A DNA stretch of 64,000 nt from NCBI GenBank assembly GCA_009760855.2, contig WPIO01000121.1, positions 215,001 through 279,000 on the forward strand, written 5' to 3'. This document shows, piece by piece, positions 11,016 through 27,369 of this stretch. Below the pieces are notes generated by a model, which was not told where the DNA came from, did not search any database, and was given only the letters and a program-made list of their open reading frames with translations. Within the stretch, counting starts at the first letter, position 1, and each line of letters opens with the position of its first letter. Both the position numbers and the translations under genes were made by a program. Source of the stretch: Cristatella mucedo. Its lineage: Eukaryota; Bryozoa; Phylactolaemata; Cristatellidae.

Positions 11016-13672
11016 TGTGTGTGTGTGTGCGTCCTTGATGTGCTCCGTGAAGTTTGAGGTCGTCGCAAGGCTGGCTTAAATTTGAGCGAAGGTCGACGCT
11101 CGCATGTCAACAGAGCGGACCATGTGCTAGAGAGAGACCGATAGACATACAGACAGACAGACCGACAGACAGACCGACAGACAGACCGACAGACAGACCG
11201 ACAGACAGACCGACAGACAGAGAGAAAACTGCGATCGAGCATGCGATTGTAGACGCTCGTGGCGCGGGCGCACAGCGAGGATCGTTTGCGGCACTCTGCG
11301 GCGCAGCCGACACGGCACTCTGAGCGAATCCTTTGAGGCCTCAGAGGCCTCTGAGCGGACGCGGTCGCGCAGACGCTGGGGCCACGTCAGCTGAGCCGCG
11401 GAGCGAGGCAGTCAGCAGTTGGATAATTCAACAATTGAACGTTATTTCTCTAGCAGCAGACGAACCTCAATAGCTACGACTGCTCTGGAAGCAGGCGATA
11501 AAGAATTGCCTACTTCAGGACTCGAATCCAAGACCCTGCGCTTGCCAGGAGAGTAGCTCTAATCCATGCTCTTAGGCCACAGGAGACGCTGGCCGCTTCT
11601 ATTCAGCCCTGAAAAACGTTTCAACGGCGCCATCAGCTATTCAAGCCCTAGCCGTCAACGAAAGAGTGGTCCACTGACTTTAGTTTAAAGTGTCGTAGTG
11701 AAGTTCCTCGAGATAGTTGTAGAACAGAGCAGATTGCGGCGAAGAGGTTACATTTTGAGCCTGCAAAGGCTGAATGCAGTGAGTCAGCATTCTGAGACTG
11801 CCTCGTTCAGTCGTCACCTGCAGAGTCGTTCAGAGGCGTAGTAATGTGCAAATTTATAAAAATCGACGGAATGGCGACATTCATAAAATAACAAACGCGG
11901 CTGTTGTCTGCAGCTGATCTACTTGGCAGGTTCTCGGAGCGTCACGTGCCTCAGCCGCCGATCACTCAGCAGCAGAAGCAGCAGCATAGTGACGAGACGA
12001 TCGCTCGGCGCTGGCACTGTGGCGGACCCTGGCGGAGCGCCGGTCACGTGCCTTCACTTCTTAGCTTAGCTTAGCTTAGTTAGGCTTTCCATCTCATCTC
12101 TACTCGGCAATACACCCTAACTAATTACACTTGGATAGGGTTACACTCGCATCATTAGTTACACTTGGACAGGGAATGTAGCCGAATACTATCAAATCCC
12201 AGTTATCTAAACTTACTGCAACACGATATCTTCAAACCCCGCATCGCCGAGGGTAAACTGTGCTGGGCGTAGCAGCACAACCTAGCAACGTAGCAGCACA
12301 ACCTAGCAACGTAGCAGCACAACGTCGCTTCGCATTCGCTCGTCGCCGGCAGGATGCCTCTCGGCTGGGCAGCATTGATTAAGCCCGCGCGGATATCCAT
12401 ACAGTACGCTATAGTTTAGCCGGAGGCATGACCACCTTCCCGCTCCCACACGGCTCATGGCAATCATTGGTGGCGATGGCGGCGGCGGCAGAAGGATGGG
12501 GCATGCAGGCGACGACTGCGCCGCGTTGTAGGAGCGCAAAGCGCTATGAGGCGCTACGACAAAGGAAGGATTTCTCTCAGAAGCGTAGCGATTGATTGCT
12601 CTCATTGCGCGAATGCGGACACCTGGCACCTGGAGCTGCAGTTCCACCGGAGGCACGGCCGCTTTCCCGCTGTCGCGAAGCTCTTAGCAAACAGTTGCGG
12701 AAACGGAGGGAGCATCGGCTGCAGCTGTGGGGTTGTGGAGGCTGCAGCAGCATCGGCGGCACTCCATGCTGACGACGACTGCGACGTTTTGTAGGAGTTC
12801 AAAGCACCATCACGCGCTACGACGTCCGCTTCGGCGGCATTATGACGATCGCCTCGCTGCGACCGCAGTCCAATGGGCCGGCGCCCCTGGCTGCATCGCT
12901 GCAGCGCTGCACCAGCCGGTGCGTCGCCGCCGCGGCCGATAACGCCGCAGGACCACAATGCACCGCCGTCAGCTACTCGTTGACTAGAGACGCCTGCGAA
13001 CTCGGAACAGCAGGCGGCGGAGCGTCGCCGGCGAGCGAGCGCGACGCAGAGCTGCTCCAAAGCAGTGGTGAGAAGCGCCACCACGCGGGCACCTGACTAT
13101 TTATACCAGAAGCGAATCGTCGCTGGCGTAGCTCCCTGTTCTCTCGCTTGCTGCCGATCATCATCCGTTCCACCACTAGTGCTATTGCGCCGGAAAATGA
13201 CAACGGCGGACTCTCCCTGCTCTCGGAGGAACAGGACCGCCGTTTAAATTTGAGGTGTCAATAATAGTCCCTTTAAGAAAAGCTTTGGCAAAAGAGAGAA
13301 GGACGTCCGAAGTTCATCCGTCGTGAAATAAGAGCCGGTTCCGTGCGCCCGCACGAACGCACCTATGGCAAGCAAGTACTTTGTGAAAACCTTGTCAATT
13401 TAGATGGGACACATAGCAAGTAGTAGCCATTGACAATCGCGATCGCATGCTGTAATTGGCAATTGCTGCGGGAAAGAAAATGGGCGGAAATTTGAGGTCA
13501 AGCTTGGGGGTCTGCTGAGCTCACAGCGACATTGTGTTTCCTAAATTTCTGAAGAAAATATTATCATCGCAAGTACACTAATTTGCTAATTAGCCTTAAA
13601 CGAGCAGTCTCTGCCCGAACGACGATCAAAGATAAAAGCTCCCGTAGCGTCACCAATCGAGGAGAACGATAA

Positions 13673-13748
<76 letters not shown>

Positions 13749-16700
13749 CGAGAGAGTGAGAGAGTGAGAGAGAGAGAGAGAGAGCTGCGAGAAGAGAAGT
13801 GAAATAAATTGAGAGAAACGGTGCGGCGAGATGAATAAGAAAGACAACGAGAGACTGGCGCCGGCGCGATTGAGTTACGCATCAAATGAAATTCAATTTT
13901 CTGTGCGTTTAAATTAATATTTAAAATTAAAAGTAATTGTAAAATATGTATTGAAACAAAGCTAATATCAGTTAACATTTGCCGTCACGCTGATCGGCGA
14001 GTGCGCGCGGGTGCTGCCCAGCAGATGCAGCTAAATGGGGGCGGCCGTCGTTTGCCGACTTTTGAAAATGCACGCCTCCTCTTCTTCCGTTCGTGCTCAG
14101 AAAGTTGAGCAGACAAGTGCCCACGCCTCGCTCCCGATCGTGCGTCCTACCACGTGCCAAGCGCTTCCAAGTGCTGCCGCTGCACGCCCTCCGCTCCCAC
14201 CAGGCCACCGGACGAGTTCGCTCGTCGACCTCCTCATTTCCAGCTTTCTACGTTCTAGCGGAGCAAGGACGCCGGCGCGTTGCAACGGCGTGGCAGTCAC
14301 AACGTCGCAGCGACGCAATGGCCGCTGAGCTCTGTTTGTTGTTCACAGGCACCAGTCTCCAGCTACAGCGGCAGACGCCGTCGTCGCCGCCAGCGTCACA
14401 GCTGCTAGTGACGACGGCAACCGTGTCTGCCGTGCAGGCCGCGACTCAGCCAACAGCGACTCAGCCGACCACAACTCAGCTGACCACGACTCAGCCGACA
14501 GCGACTCAGCTGACAACGACTCATCCTACAACGACTCAGCCGACCTCGACACTGCCTAAAGCAACTCAGACGATCACAAGTCAGCCGACGTCAACTCAGC
14601 TGACCTCGACTCAACCGACCACGACTCAACCGACAACGACTCATCCTACAACAACTCAGCCAACGGCGACTCAGCAGACAACGACTCAGCCGACCACGAC
14701 TCAGTCGACCACAACTCAGCTGACCACGACTCAGCCGACAGCGACTCAGCTGACAACGACTCATCCGACAACGATTCAGCCGACCTCGACACTGCATACA
14801 GCAACTCAGACGATCACAAGTCAGCCGACGTCAACTCAGCTGACCTCGACTCAGCCGACAACGACTCAACCGACCACGACACTGCCTACAGCAACTCAGA
14901 CGATCACAAATCAGCCGACGTCAACTCAGCTGACCTCGACTCAACCGACCACGACTCAACCGACAACGACTCAGCCTACAGCAACTCAGCCAACGACGAC
15001 TCAGACAACGGCGACTCAGCCGACCTCGACACTGCCAACAGCAACTCAGCCAACGACGACTCAGTCGACCACAACTCAGCCGACCTCGACTCAGCCGACA
15101 ATAAATCAGCCGACAACGACTCAGCCAACGAAGACTCAGCCGACGACGACACAGCCGCCAACGACTAAGACTACAACGAGTCAGCCAACCACAATTCAGC
15201 CGACACCAACTCAGCTGACCACGACTCAGCCGACCACGACTCAGCCAACGACGACTCAGCCAACGGCGACTCAGCCGACCTTGACACTGCCATCAGCAAC
15301 TCAGCCGACCACGACTCAGTCGACCACAACTCAGCTGACCTCGACTCAGCCGACAATAAATCAGCCGACAACGACTCAGCCAACGAAGACTCAGCCGACG
15401 ACGACACAGCCGACAACGACTAAGACTACAACGAGTCAGCCAACCACAACTCAGCCGACACCAACTCAGCTGACCACGACTCAGCCGACCACGACTCAGC
15501 CAACAACCGCTCAGCCGACCACGACTCAGTTGACAACGAATAAGGTAACAACGACTCAGCCGGCCACGACTCAACCGGCCACGATTCAACCGACCATGAA
15601 ACAGCCTACAATGACTCAGCCAACAACAACTAAGGTGTCAACAACTCAGCCGGTCTCAACTCAGCCGACAACGACTCTGCCGACCACGACTAAGGCGACG
15701 ACGTCTACCAAGACCATGACAGCCACAACCAGTGGCAGTTATCAAGGTTATTTTAGAAAGCAGCGACTGCGCAGCAATACCTGCAGTGGCGGAAATGTAT
15801 TCCAGATGCGAAAGTCCCGTCCTGCTAGCTGAAATGCCGAAGTTGGCAACCTAAAAGCTGGCATCCATTGATTTAAAAAACAAACACCGAGTTCTAGGAT
15901 TCCGGCGCCACATGGTCGAGTACCGGCATGGGAAATGATGACCCACCCTGCTTTCTCCTAATCGCTGATATCGTTGCCAGCCAAAAGACGATCACTCCAT
16001 TGTAGTAGCCTGTCTGCTAATCTGCTTGAAGTGCATCAAACGCTTTTGAAAATCTAGATCATTGAGAGAAAGACAACTTGTAGCAGAAATTGTATTAGTT
16101 TCTCAATAGTATTTGTACTTCTGAAATGAGTTCAGCTATGTGGGACATTTTTCACTCTTGGCTCATCATGATTAATCAATTCAGTCTTTTGAAGGTCGTT
16201 AAGACTAAATTGATGTATATCTAGTTTCTAGCATTTAAGTACCGATTAGTGAGAGCCTACCATGATGCATGCTTGGAGCACCTGGATGCCGATGAAGTTC
16301 TCTTACGACTCTAGATGCATTAGTTATATATTCGTTTTGCTTAAAATTCACATGAGGCTAGTAGAGCTCTCTTTGTCTTTATCCCCATCATTATTCTCAG
16401 TAAAATTATGTTTTTATTTTTTGGTAAGAAAATAGCCTAAGGTGAATTAAATATTTTCTTAGTAATGTGCACCCAATATATATTTGACAACCTTCGTTAT
16501 TATCGATGGCTACGTCAGAAACGGCGGCCGTTGAGGCATGAGTTTCTAGATCCGGCACAACGTGAAATTGGGCTGCATTCGATCGAGCCTGAAATTGTAA
16601 CACTTTTTCGCTGCAGGCCTTGGAACACCGGAGATTGTATCTTTAAGTAAGTACTGAGCTGACTTTCACTACGTTTTCTTTACAAAACTGAGTTGAATAG

Positions 16701-18608
16701 TATGCTTGTCGCTGAGAACAATGGGCAAGCTTGGCCCCCATCGACTTTACTTGATGAAGACTTTTCGGTGAAGAGTTAGTATGCTCTGTTCGACCAGTCA
16801 CGTTACTAGTAAAGTCAAAAGTTGGCGCCTGATCTTGAAATGTTTCTCCGTGCAGACAAGCCAGCTAACCAGTCGATGACGTCTAAGGACGTTCCCCCAT
16901 CGTGCTGCAAACCGGCTTATGCATTCGACGGCGATACAACCACCTATGCTCTTATGGATACAGCTCCTTCCTACCCGTGGATTTACGTCGACCTAAGAGG
17001 GCAGCATAACGTCACGAAAGTCGCAGTGACGGCCCCATGCAATAGCAACGGTTGGTGATCCCACCCACTAGCGCTCAGCAGTGCGGCTGCTTGCTTAGCC
17101 CACCATTAAGAACTCAAGCGATTCAGGCCGCTGCGGGCTCTTCTATCGAGACACTGCAGGACGTTCGTAGCACGTTAACGAGGCGCCTTCACAGCTGGCT
17201 AACTAATGTGTTCAGACAAGGGATGTCACGACGGAAGTCGGGAGCAGTTCCAGGCTTTGGGAGCATATGTACTAAATGCACGGTCTCCTAAAGATTTGAG
17301 GATTGTGCCAGGTATTGGTAAACTGTGTTTCCGGAAAGCGGGTGGTACGATGCTTGGCCACGTGGGGGAGTGGATCTGATAGGTCAGGTGGGGCCAATGA
17401 ATGAAGGGACCTACAAGTGACCGATAAAACCTTGAATTAAATCCGTTGCTTGACTGGTAGCTAGTGAAGGTTATTAAGAAGTGGTGTGAGGTGGCAATTG
17501 CGACGCTCGCGACAGACAAGGCTAGCTGCAGAGTTTTGCACTTACTCCAAGTGCCCGATTGCACATGCCTGTATGCAAGCAAGCTAGTGTGTTAAAGAAC
17601 AGCAGCTCTTTTGAATGGTGCTTGCAGCCATCCTGACGGCCATCGTTGGAGATGTCATGCGGTGCCTTTGCCACTTCCACCTCCTATTCTCCCAGCTGAT
17701 AAAGATGGGGTGGGACCAATAGGCTGTCAAGCGAGAATGTGCATCTCTTTCCGGTGGTTCGCTTTAAGCTACCTATAGGCCCATTAGGTGGTCTACTGGT
17801 GAGCCGGGCTTATTCTGAGGGCTGCTGATGTGGGCTCACCTCATTTTATGGGGTTAAATCCTTCAGAAAAGTCCTTTTATGCCTGAATATAGCCGATCGT
17901 GATATTGCACGAGAGAATAAAGAGACAACTCCAGACATCCACCACCAGGATGAATGACGTATCGCCAGCCCTCAAGGTGTGGCACCCATAGAATACCTGG
18001 CACCCATAAAAAGCGTCCAATAAAAAACGTGTACTAAAACTTGATTCGCTACAACCTCGGCCAATACATTCAGGTCAGCTCTGTGTCCCGTCAGGAAGCT
18101 CCACCAAACGGGCTGTACCTCGGAAGAGTCCGATTACGCCGAGTGATTGTTCTCAACTGCTCCTAGGAGACCTTAGGAAGGAAGGCCTGCTGGGCTCCTT
18201 CCGGCTCGCGCCCCACAGTCAGATACTGAGCTCACTGACGATTTGAAGGGATGCATGGAGCGCGAGTTCAGGAGAAGGCACGCCAGGGAGCTCAAGCAGC
18301 CGCCACCCTTCGTCCTATTCGCTGAGCCCAACCCACAAGCCACTCGTGGTAACAGCTATTTCCGTTCAGGAGTTCCACACGACTATGATTTGCGCATCGG
18401 CTCGAGCCCGACTCTCGTTTCCGGATTCTTCAACGGCTCGCTGTGCGCTCACTTCGTCGGACAGATGAAGAATTGTCAGAATGAAATCCTTACGTGCCCA
18501 CCGTCCACGGTTGGACGATACGTAAGCTTGCAGGTCGTTACGACAAATCCGGAAAAAATATTCAGCTTGGCCGAGATGACTGTATATGGAGTTTCCCTTC
18601 CCACCTGA
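9281..18608 (+). CDS. Gene A: secreted PAN-like / Thr-rich mucin / F-type-lectin-like protein (about 740 aa, six exons)
   Basis: Inferred exons: 9281-9368, 12795-13067, 14349-15746, 16617-16646, 16856-17050 and 18370-18608. All five introns are phase 1 and the joined 2,223-bp frame is open to TGA. Order of parts: basic N-terminus then a hydrophobic LLCLLLAA core (signal peptide); a PAN/apple-like module with C..C, C and C around [10 protein letters not shown]; about 460 residues rich in Thr-Gln-Pro repeats; and a beta-sandwich domain starting VSLNKPANQS, with [14 protein letters not shown] and, at the end, GRYVSLQV and LAEMTVYG. The sandwich pattern is that of F-type lectins/F5/8-C-like domains. 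The protein is likely secreted or extracellular, with a heavily O-glycosylated stalk. The usual Arg-x-Asp-Cys-Cys fucose-contact region is not visible, so sugar binding is uncertain. Gene B has the same exon plan, the best support for the model. The exact first exon and donor choices (GTTATT, GTTGGT) need transcript proof. Confidence 0.72.
9571..9703 (-). mobile_element. tRNA-derived SINE with L2-type tail, copy 2
   Basis: Read on the minus strand, it has the same head (box-A-like zone, box B near GGGCTCGAGCACC) and the same tail as the copies at 5.50 and 10.31 kb. It sits between the two gene A first-exon copies, in intron 1 of gene A. Confidence 0.75.
9834..10095 (+). pseudogene. Duplicated gene A first exon with premature stop
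   Basis: This block matches 9281-9570, including the exon end and donor (CTAGAG then GTGAGC at 9916) and about 170 bp of the following intron. The codon after ATG (9834) is TAG. The signal-like hydrophobic run [11 protein letters not shown] is kept. It lies in intron 1 of gene A. An alternative first exon starting elsewhere cannot be excluded. Confidence 0.6.
10312..10440 (+). mobile_element. tRNA-derived SINE with L2-type tail, copy 3
   Basis: It starts GCCGAGCTGGTTCGGTCTAG and has a box-B-like GGGCTCAAGCCCCG. It ends AGAGATTAAGTTCTCTTGGG-GCGCTATATA, running into a (TA)n tract. Confidence 0.75.
10455..10557. repeat. (TA)n microsatellite following SINE copy 3
   Basis: Near-pure TA repeat, interrupted by GTCACA. 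ORFs here are artefacts. Confidence 0.95.
10606..10690 (+). repeat. Microsatellite-associated short interspersed repeat (family M), copy 1
   Basis: It carries GAGCGTCGACC, then TTTAAGCCAGCCTTGCGACG and GCAGATCAAGGACA, running straight into TA/CA repeats. The same unit is present in reverse at 11029-11112 and in direct orientation at 20112-20166. Copies 1 and 2 face each other across the microsatellite. Confidence 0.75.
10688..11030. repeat. Compound (TA)n / (GT)n microsatellite between inverted M repeats
   Basis: TA repeats with small variants up to about 10870, a short A-rich piece with TAAA repeats, then about 110 bp of GT. Long His-Thr and Tyr-Ile ORFs are artefacts. Confidence 0.95.
11029..11112 (-). 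repeat. Family M repeat, copy 2 (inverted)
   Basis: On the minus strand it reads GAGCGTCGACCTTCGCTCAA, then the TTTAAGCCAGCCTTGCGACG core and ATCAAGGACGCACAC. It is the inverted partner of the copy at 10606. Confidence 0.75.
11143..11222 (+). repeat. (GACA/GACC)n tandem tract
   Basis: About ten copies of an 8-bp unit, CAGACAGA alternating with CCGACAGA. It directly follows family M copy 2. The Pro-Thr-Asp and Leu-Ser-Val ORFs over it are artefacts. Confidence 0.95.
11330..11362. repeat. Small palindrome GAGGCCTC-A-GAGGCCTC
   Basis: Two copies of the palindromic octamer GAGGCCTC lie side by side at about 11334-11350. Too short to assign a role. Confidence 0.5.
11507..11592 (-). tRNA. tRNA-like relic or SINE head
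   Basis: On the minus strand TGGCCTAAGAGCATGG resembles box A and GGATTCGAGTCCT is a good box B, 50-60 bp apart. I cannot close a convincing acceptor stem, so a tRNA-derived repeat is more likely than a functional tRNA. Confidence 0.35.
11985..12050 (+). repeat. Short dispersed block shared with 52.2 kb
   Basis: GTGGCGGACCCTGGCGGAGC followed by GCCGGT recurs with one mismatch at about 52213-52240. The flanks are weakly similar. It may be part of an old mobile element. The rest of 11223-12420 shows no gene. Confidence 0.5.
12420..12790 (+). repeat. Tandem duplication of the intron end before the gene A PAN exon
   Basis: The sequence 12420-12560 (GGAGGCATGACC ... GCGCCGCGTTGTAGGAGC) is repeated in longer form at 12648-12830 (GGAGGCACGGCC ... 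GCGACGTTTTGTAGGAGT). Both end in a splice-acceptor-like TTGTAG followed by a GGAG and CGCTACGAC motif. Only the second is followed by an intact PAN frame; the first runs into TGA soon after. Confidence 0.6.
12795..13067 (+). CDS. Gene A exon 2, PAN/apple-like module
   Basis: The acceptor TTTTGTAG and the donor GTGAGA frame a 273-bp exon, phase 1 at both ends. It encodes LQRCTSRCV, then GPQCTAVSY and RDACELG. The cysteine and aromatic spacing corresponds to gene B's KCSLDC, NCIGFYF and GACRLL. PAN modules bind proteins or sugars in extracellular proteins. Only four of the usual six cysteines are visible. Confidence 0.6.
13674..13786 (+). repeat. (GA)n microsatellite in intron 2 of gene A
   Basis: About 110 bp of GA repeats with a few interruptions. 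The Leu-Ser ORFs on the minus strand are artefacts. Confidence 0.95.
14349..15746 (+). CDS. Gene A exon 3, Thr-rich mucin-like repeat exon
   Basis: The acceptor TTGTTGTTCACAG precedes 14349 and the donor GTTATT follows 15746. The 1,398-bp exon is built of 15-bp units close to ACTCAGCCGACCACG, giving TQPTT-type pentads, about half Thr. Larger units are also duplicated: the block containing ACGATCACAAGTCAGCCGAC recurs at about 14570, 14810 and 14900. Threonine density predicts dense O-glycosylation and an extended stalk. The minus-strand Ser/Arg-rich ORFs are shadows. Confidence 0.8.
16617..16646 (+). CDS. Gene A exon 4, 30-bp microexon
   Basis: It is bounded by TTCGCTGCAG and GTAAGTA. Read in phase 1 it encodes LGTPEIVSL, joining the mucin stalk to the lectin domain. 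Gene B has an exon of exactly the same length at 43407-43436, with matching signals and a conserved VSL end. Confidence 0.75.
   Translation, partial: ALEHRRLYL
16856..17050 (+). CDS. Gene A exon 5, first half of F-type-lectin-like domain
   Basis: A 195-bp exon, phase 1 at both ends, with [28 protein letters not shown] and VTKVAVTAP. It has the same length as gene B exon 5. The donor is taken as GTTGGT at 17051, because the nearby GTGATC donor would break the frame with exon 6. Confidence 0.75.
17215..17600 (-). mobile_element. L2-type LINE C-terminal fragment in intron 5 of gene A
   Basis: The minus strand encodes [13 protein letters not shown], then [18 protein letters not shown], closely like the end of the LINE ORF at 30.97-32.41 kb, but with frameshifts. 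It is an old, 5'- and 3'-truncated insertion. Confidence 0.75.
18370..18608 (+). CDS. Gene A exon 6, second half of F-type-lectin-like domain and stop
   Basis: After TTTCCGTTCAG the frame reads [36 protein letters not shown] and [10 protein letters not shown], ending at TGA 18606-18608. The GRYVSLQV and AEMTVYG strands are typical of the C-terminal part of F-type lectin domains. Confidence 0.75.
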
Positions 18609-19120
18609 GCAACCGTCCGCCAGGTGACTGTCGGAGCAGAAGATGAAGCACCTTCATTCTAAGAATGGCGAGTCGTTCGTCGGAAACTCTACACCGAGTG
18701 TGCGGAATTTCCGTACTAAAGCTGCTGTTGCTATTAATGCATCCTAGATCTGCTCTCACATATCGTTGTACGGCCTCGGAACATGTACATGTTATGCCAT
18801 CAACCTCTGCAGTTGAATTGAGGCCTAGAACAACATGAAAGCAATGGTTAGCAAGCGAACAGATGCTGCTATGCAAGCAAAGCAGGCGTCATGCTCTCGG
18901 TGGCTGCAGAACCCGCGAGATCGGCGATCGGCAAACGAGATGCTTTCTCAAAGTGAGCTTGCGTATGCATGCATTCTCTTTAACCATCTTTATATCAGTG
19001 TTTTAATTCTGGACAGTGTTCTCGTGCCAATCCAAGGATTGCTATAAACCCATCATACTATTTTGCTGTTGGGTTGCATTCGCTCAGCCAGTCTCGTTTA
19101 GCGACGCATCCCCTAATGTG
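18609..19120. other. 3' flank of gene A
   Basis: No gene is recognised. The first AATAAA after the stop is only at about 19340, past a microsatellite, so the transcript end of gene A is not clear. Confidence 0.35.
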
Positions 19121-19122
19121 TT

Positions 19123-19219
<97 letters not shown>

Positions 19220-19243
19220 ATGTGTGTGTGTGTGTGTGTGTGT
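19121..19243. repeat. Compound (TA)n(GT)n microsatellite
   Basis: About 70 bp of TA, then about 50 bp of GT. ORFs here are artefacts. Confidence 0.95.
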
Positions 19244-19689
19244 TGGTACAAGCTCTGCTGTAACTCCAGTTACTTTCCGTCCTCACGAGAATTCCTTTAT
19301 TATGGATCCGTTTCTCAGGATTCAACAATGTATTTCCCGAATAAAATAAATCCTCGTTTCATTTTACCATACGCGTAAAATTTTAAATGTCAAATTTACA
19401 AGGCTGTGTATCCACTATTTAGGTTAAGGGCAAGGCCGCTCATAAGCAATTTCGGTTCAAGATCTTTACAAAGTAAGACGTTGCTAAAACAGCTGCCCAT
19501 CTAGACTAAAAAGTAGTGAGAATATTGCAACCCCGTTTCAGACAGACTGTGCCTGTCGGTAGTAACTTTTAATTGCAATGATAAGCATGGGCCTCCGTTA
19601 TGATTAATTACATCCAATCTAATATTTTAATATTCACCCCATCTGAAGCCACTATTCTTAAACGTTTAATTTACAAATTTAATATATAA

Positions 19690-20080
<391 letters not shown>

Positions 20081-20111
20081 AATTTGTATTTTGAATTATA
20101 TTTAAATTTTT

Positions 20112-20166
20112 ATTTAAGCCAGCCATGCGACGAGCTCAAACTTCACGGAGCAGATCAAGGACACGC
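20112..20166 (+). repeat. Family M repeat, copy 3
   Basis: It contains TTTAAGCCAGCCATGCGACG and GCAGATCAAGGACACGCACA, leading directly into (CA)n. It matches the copies at 10606 and 11029. Confidence 0.75.
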
Positions 20167-20207
20167 ACACACACACACACACACATACACACACACACAC
20201 ACACGAG

Positions 20208-20267
<60 letters not shown>

Positions 20268-20288
20268 TTTATTTATTTATTTATTTAA
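20161..20288. repeat. (CA)n(TA)n microsatellite after family M copy 3
   Basis: CA repeats to about 20208, then TA repeats and a short ATTT run. The interval 20289-22073 holds no gene I can support. Confidence 0.95.
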
Positions 20289-22073
20289 ACAGCTTTACTT
20301 TGTTAAAGCTATTAGATCAATCGGTCGATTTTTACGAATACCGTGATACTGGGTTGAAGTTAATCTTTCAACGTCTGTCAGCAGAAAAACAGGCAGCAAA
20401 ATGCAACAACCCTTATGTAGACGTGTATACCTAGTAATCAAAAGTAGTAAATGAAATGGAAAGGTGTATATTATATCTCACACCAGCGATATCCGCGATG
20501 CTTCCTCGATTACTGACATCTAGTACTTGCAGGTGATTGTCTAATTCCTTCACATACTTTTAAACATTGAAGAACTTACTTTGAGGACGGCCAAAACCTC
20601 CTGATTTTAATACAAGCAGTAGCACAAATCTATCCATGGCCGTTTCGAGATTATCTGAGTATCATACATTTGTCGTGCACGAACGGATGAAAGGCCATTA
20701 AAATGGTTGATTTGATTACTCTTAAATGATATGCAAACCCCTGACCTATCTATGTTGACATCTGATAGTGAGTAATGCATCAATCACTTTCACAAGCTAC
20801 GGATGGATTATACATCGGCAGTCATATTTAGACTCTCGCAATCACTTACAAAATGACTCAACCAATTTATCATGTGAGCAACTGCAGCACGCCAGTATCT
20901 ACGTCTAGTGCGACAATTTTTGGACTTTGTATTTTGTATTCCATTAACGCACGAAGAGCCACCTGGAAAGTTTATTTCAGGAAATTTGTGTAACAAAGAA
21001 ACGGCCAAACATGCTGGGCTGCCCACCAGTCGTGAGGTTGATCTCAGAGCCACGTGTGAGGATTGCCACTCTGTAAGAGGCATTTTCTTCCTCTGGATTC
21101 TATACAAGGGTTTAGTTCACGACTACTGAAGGGAATGAGGCTGTTCCATTGCTTGAATTTGATATTTTTCTCACCCTGGAAACGGCCTACTTGGTCAACT
21201 TCGAGATGAAAACCGGTTTCATTGAAATGTTTACAATGTACATATATGACCTCTTTAGCAAATCCGTTGGTAGATAGAAACCTAACCAAACTTCTTTAAC
21301 GTATCAACTTAATCAGCTAAACGTTAAATTAAATGAAAGCTTTATTCTGTTAAGTAATTATATTATTAGTTATTTGCCCATTAAATTGCCCAGTGCAATT
21401 AGAAATATTTGTATGATCACTCTAAAGATTTCTTAAAGCTCGAGGGCAGTACAAGTTACAAAGATCATTACAGATACGAAATATATTCAACTCTCAAGTG
21501 CAACTCTTTTGAGCTCACATTTGAATTGTGACTAGAAAAAAAGTATAGTTCTGCAATACGCTGGAAGGTTATTAAATTTTAGATGCATCACATTTCCGCT
21601 CTACATAAATGTCGTGGCAATAATGGCCATTGTATATGCCGTTTAGATGACGACTTTGGAATCAAGGTCAATATATACTTGCATGCAGGAAATGCTATCC
21701 ATAAGGGAAGGATAGGTTGTAATCAATTGGAGTTTCTAAGGTATAGACTACAATGATTTAGCCAGCAAATGAATTGGCTAACTTGATAATCACCAATGCT
21801 AGGCTTTGAGGGATGTAGGGTAATCAAATGTCAAATCCTATGACGTGTCTGAGTTTGATGTCATTGTTCAGGTACGTCACCAATCCAGGAAAAATTCACA
21901 ATACCGGTTACTGTTACCTGCTGCTGTCAGATCTTTCCATTGAATTAAATAATCACCTGTTTAACTTTGATTGGCAGGAAACAATCTAATCTTCAGATTT
22001 TTATAATAGGTTGGCTACAGGTTCGGTTGGAGTCTGACTCCATTGTATTGTGAATATTACAGTTTGCTTTCAG

Positions 22074-22271
22074 ATAAAACAGTGGTGATGAGCTCTTCAC
22101 ACATTGGATCCTGTGGGTCTTGGTGCAGCTTGGCAGGATGTGGTATCGATGGCAACGTCCGAACCATTGCTCACACGTTCGACTCAAGTGCCATTACCTG
22201 GATTGCCGTTTATTTAAAATCAGCTCATTTAGTTACGTCCGTGACATTTTCAGCGTGGTGTGATTGCTGTG
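22074..22271 (+). CDS. Exon C: lone first-half F-type-lectin-like exon of a third paralogue
   Basis: Bounded by TTGCTTTCAG and the donor GTGAGT, 198 bp, phase 1 at both ends, like exon 5 of genes A and B but three bases longer. It encodes DKTVVMSSSHIG, SHTF-like AHTFDSS, TWIAVYLKS and FSAWCDCCG. The closing Asp-Cys-Cys is typical of F-type lectins, although the Arg two residues before that Asp in canonical members is Trp here. I find no second-half, PAN or mucin exon nearby, so this may be a solitary remnant or part of a gene whose other exons are too diverged to see. Confidence 0.55.

Positions 22272-27369
<5,098 letters not shown>

Noticed and set aside
11143-11222. GACA/GACC tandem tract as a CRISPR-like array
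   Set aside because: The units are 8 bp without spacers; it is a simple repeat.
12060-12085. TTAGC repeats as a telomere-like tract
   Set aside because: Only about four units of CTTAG; too short and not a telomere unit of known animals.
14591-15589. Minus-strand Ser/Arg/Leu-rich ORFs opposite the mucin exon
   Set aside because: They are shadows of the 15-bp Thr-Gln-Pro repeat; the plus frame is the one continued by matching exons in gene B.
17051-17056. Donor at GTGATC four bases downstream as the end of gene A exon 5
   Set aside because: It would leave phase 2 and break the frame in exon 6; the GTTGGT donor gives a continuous frame in both genes.
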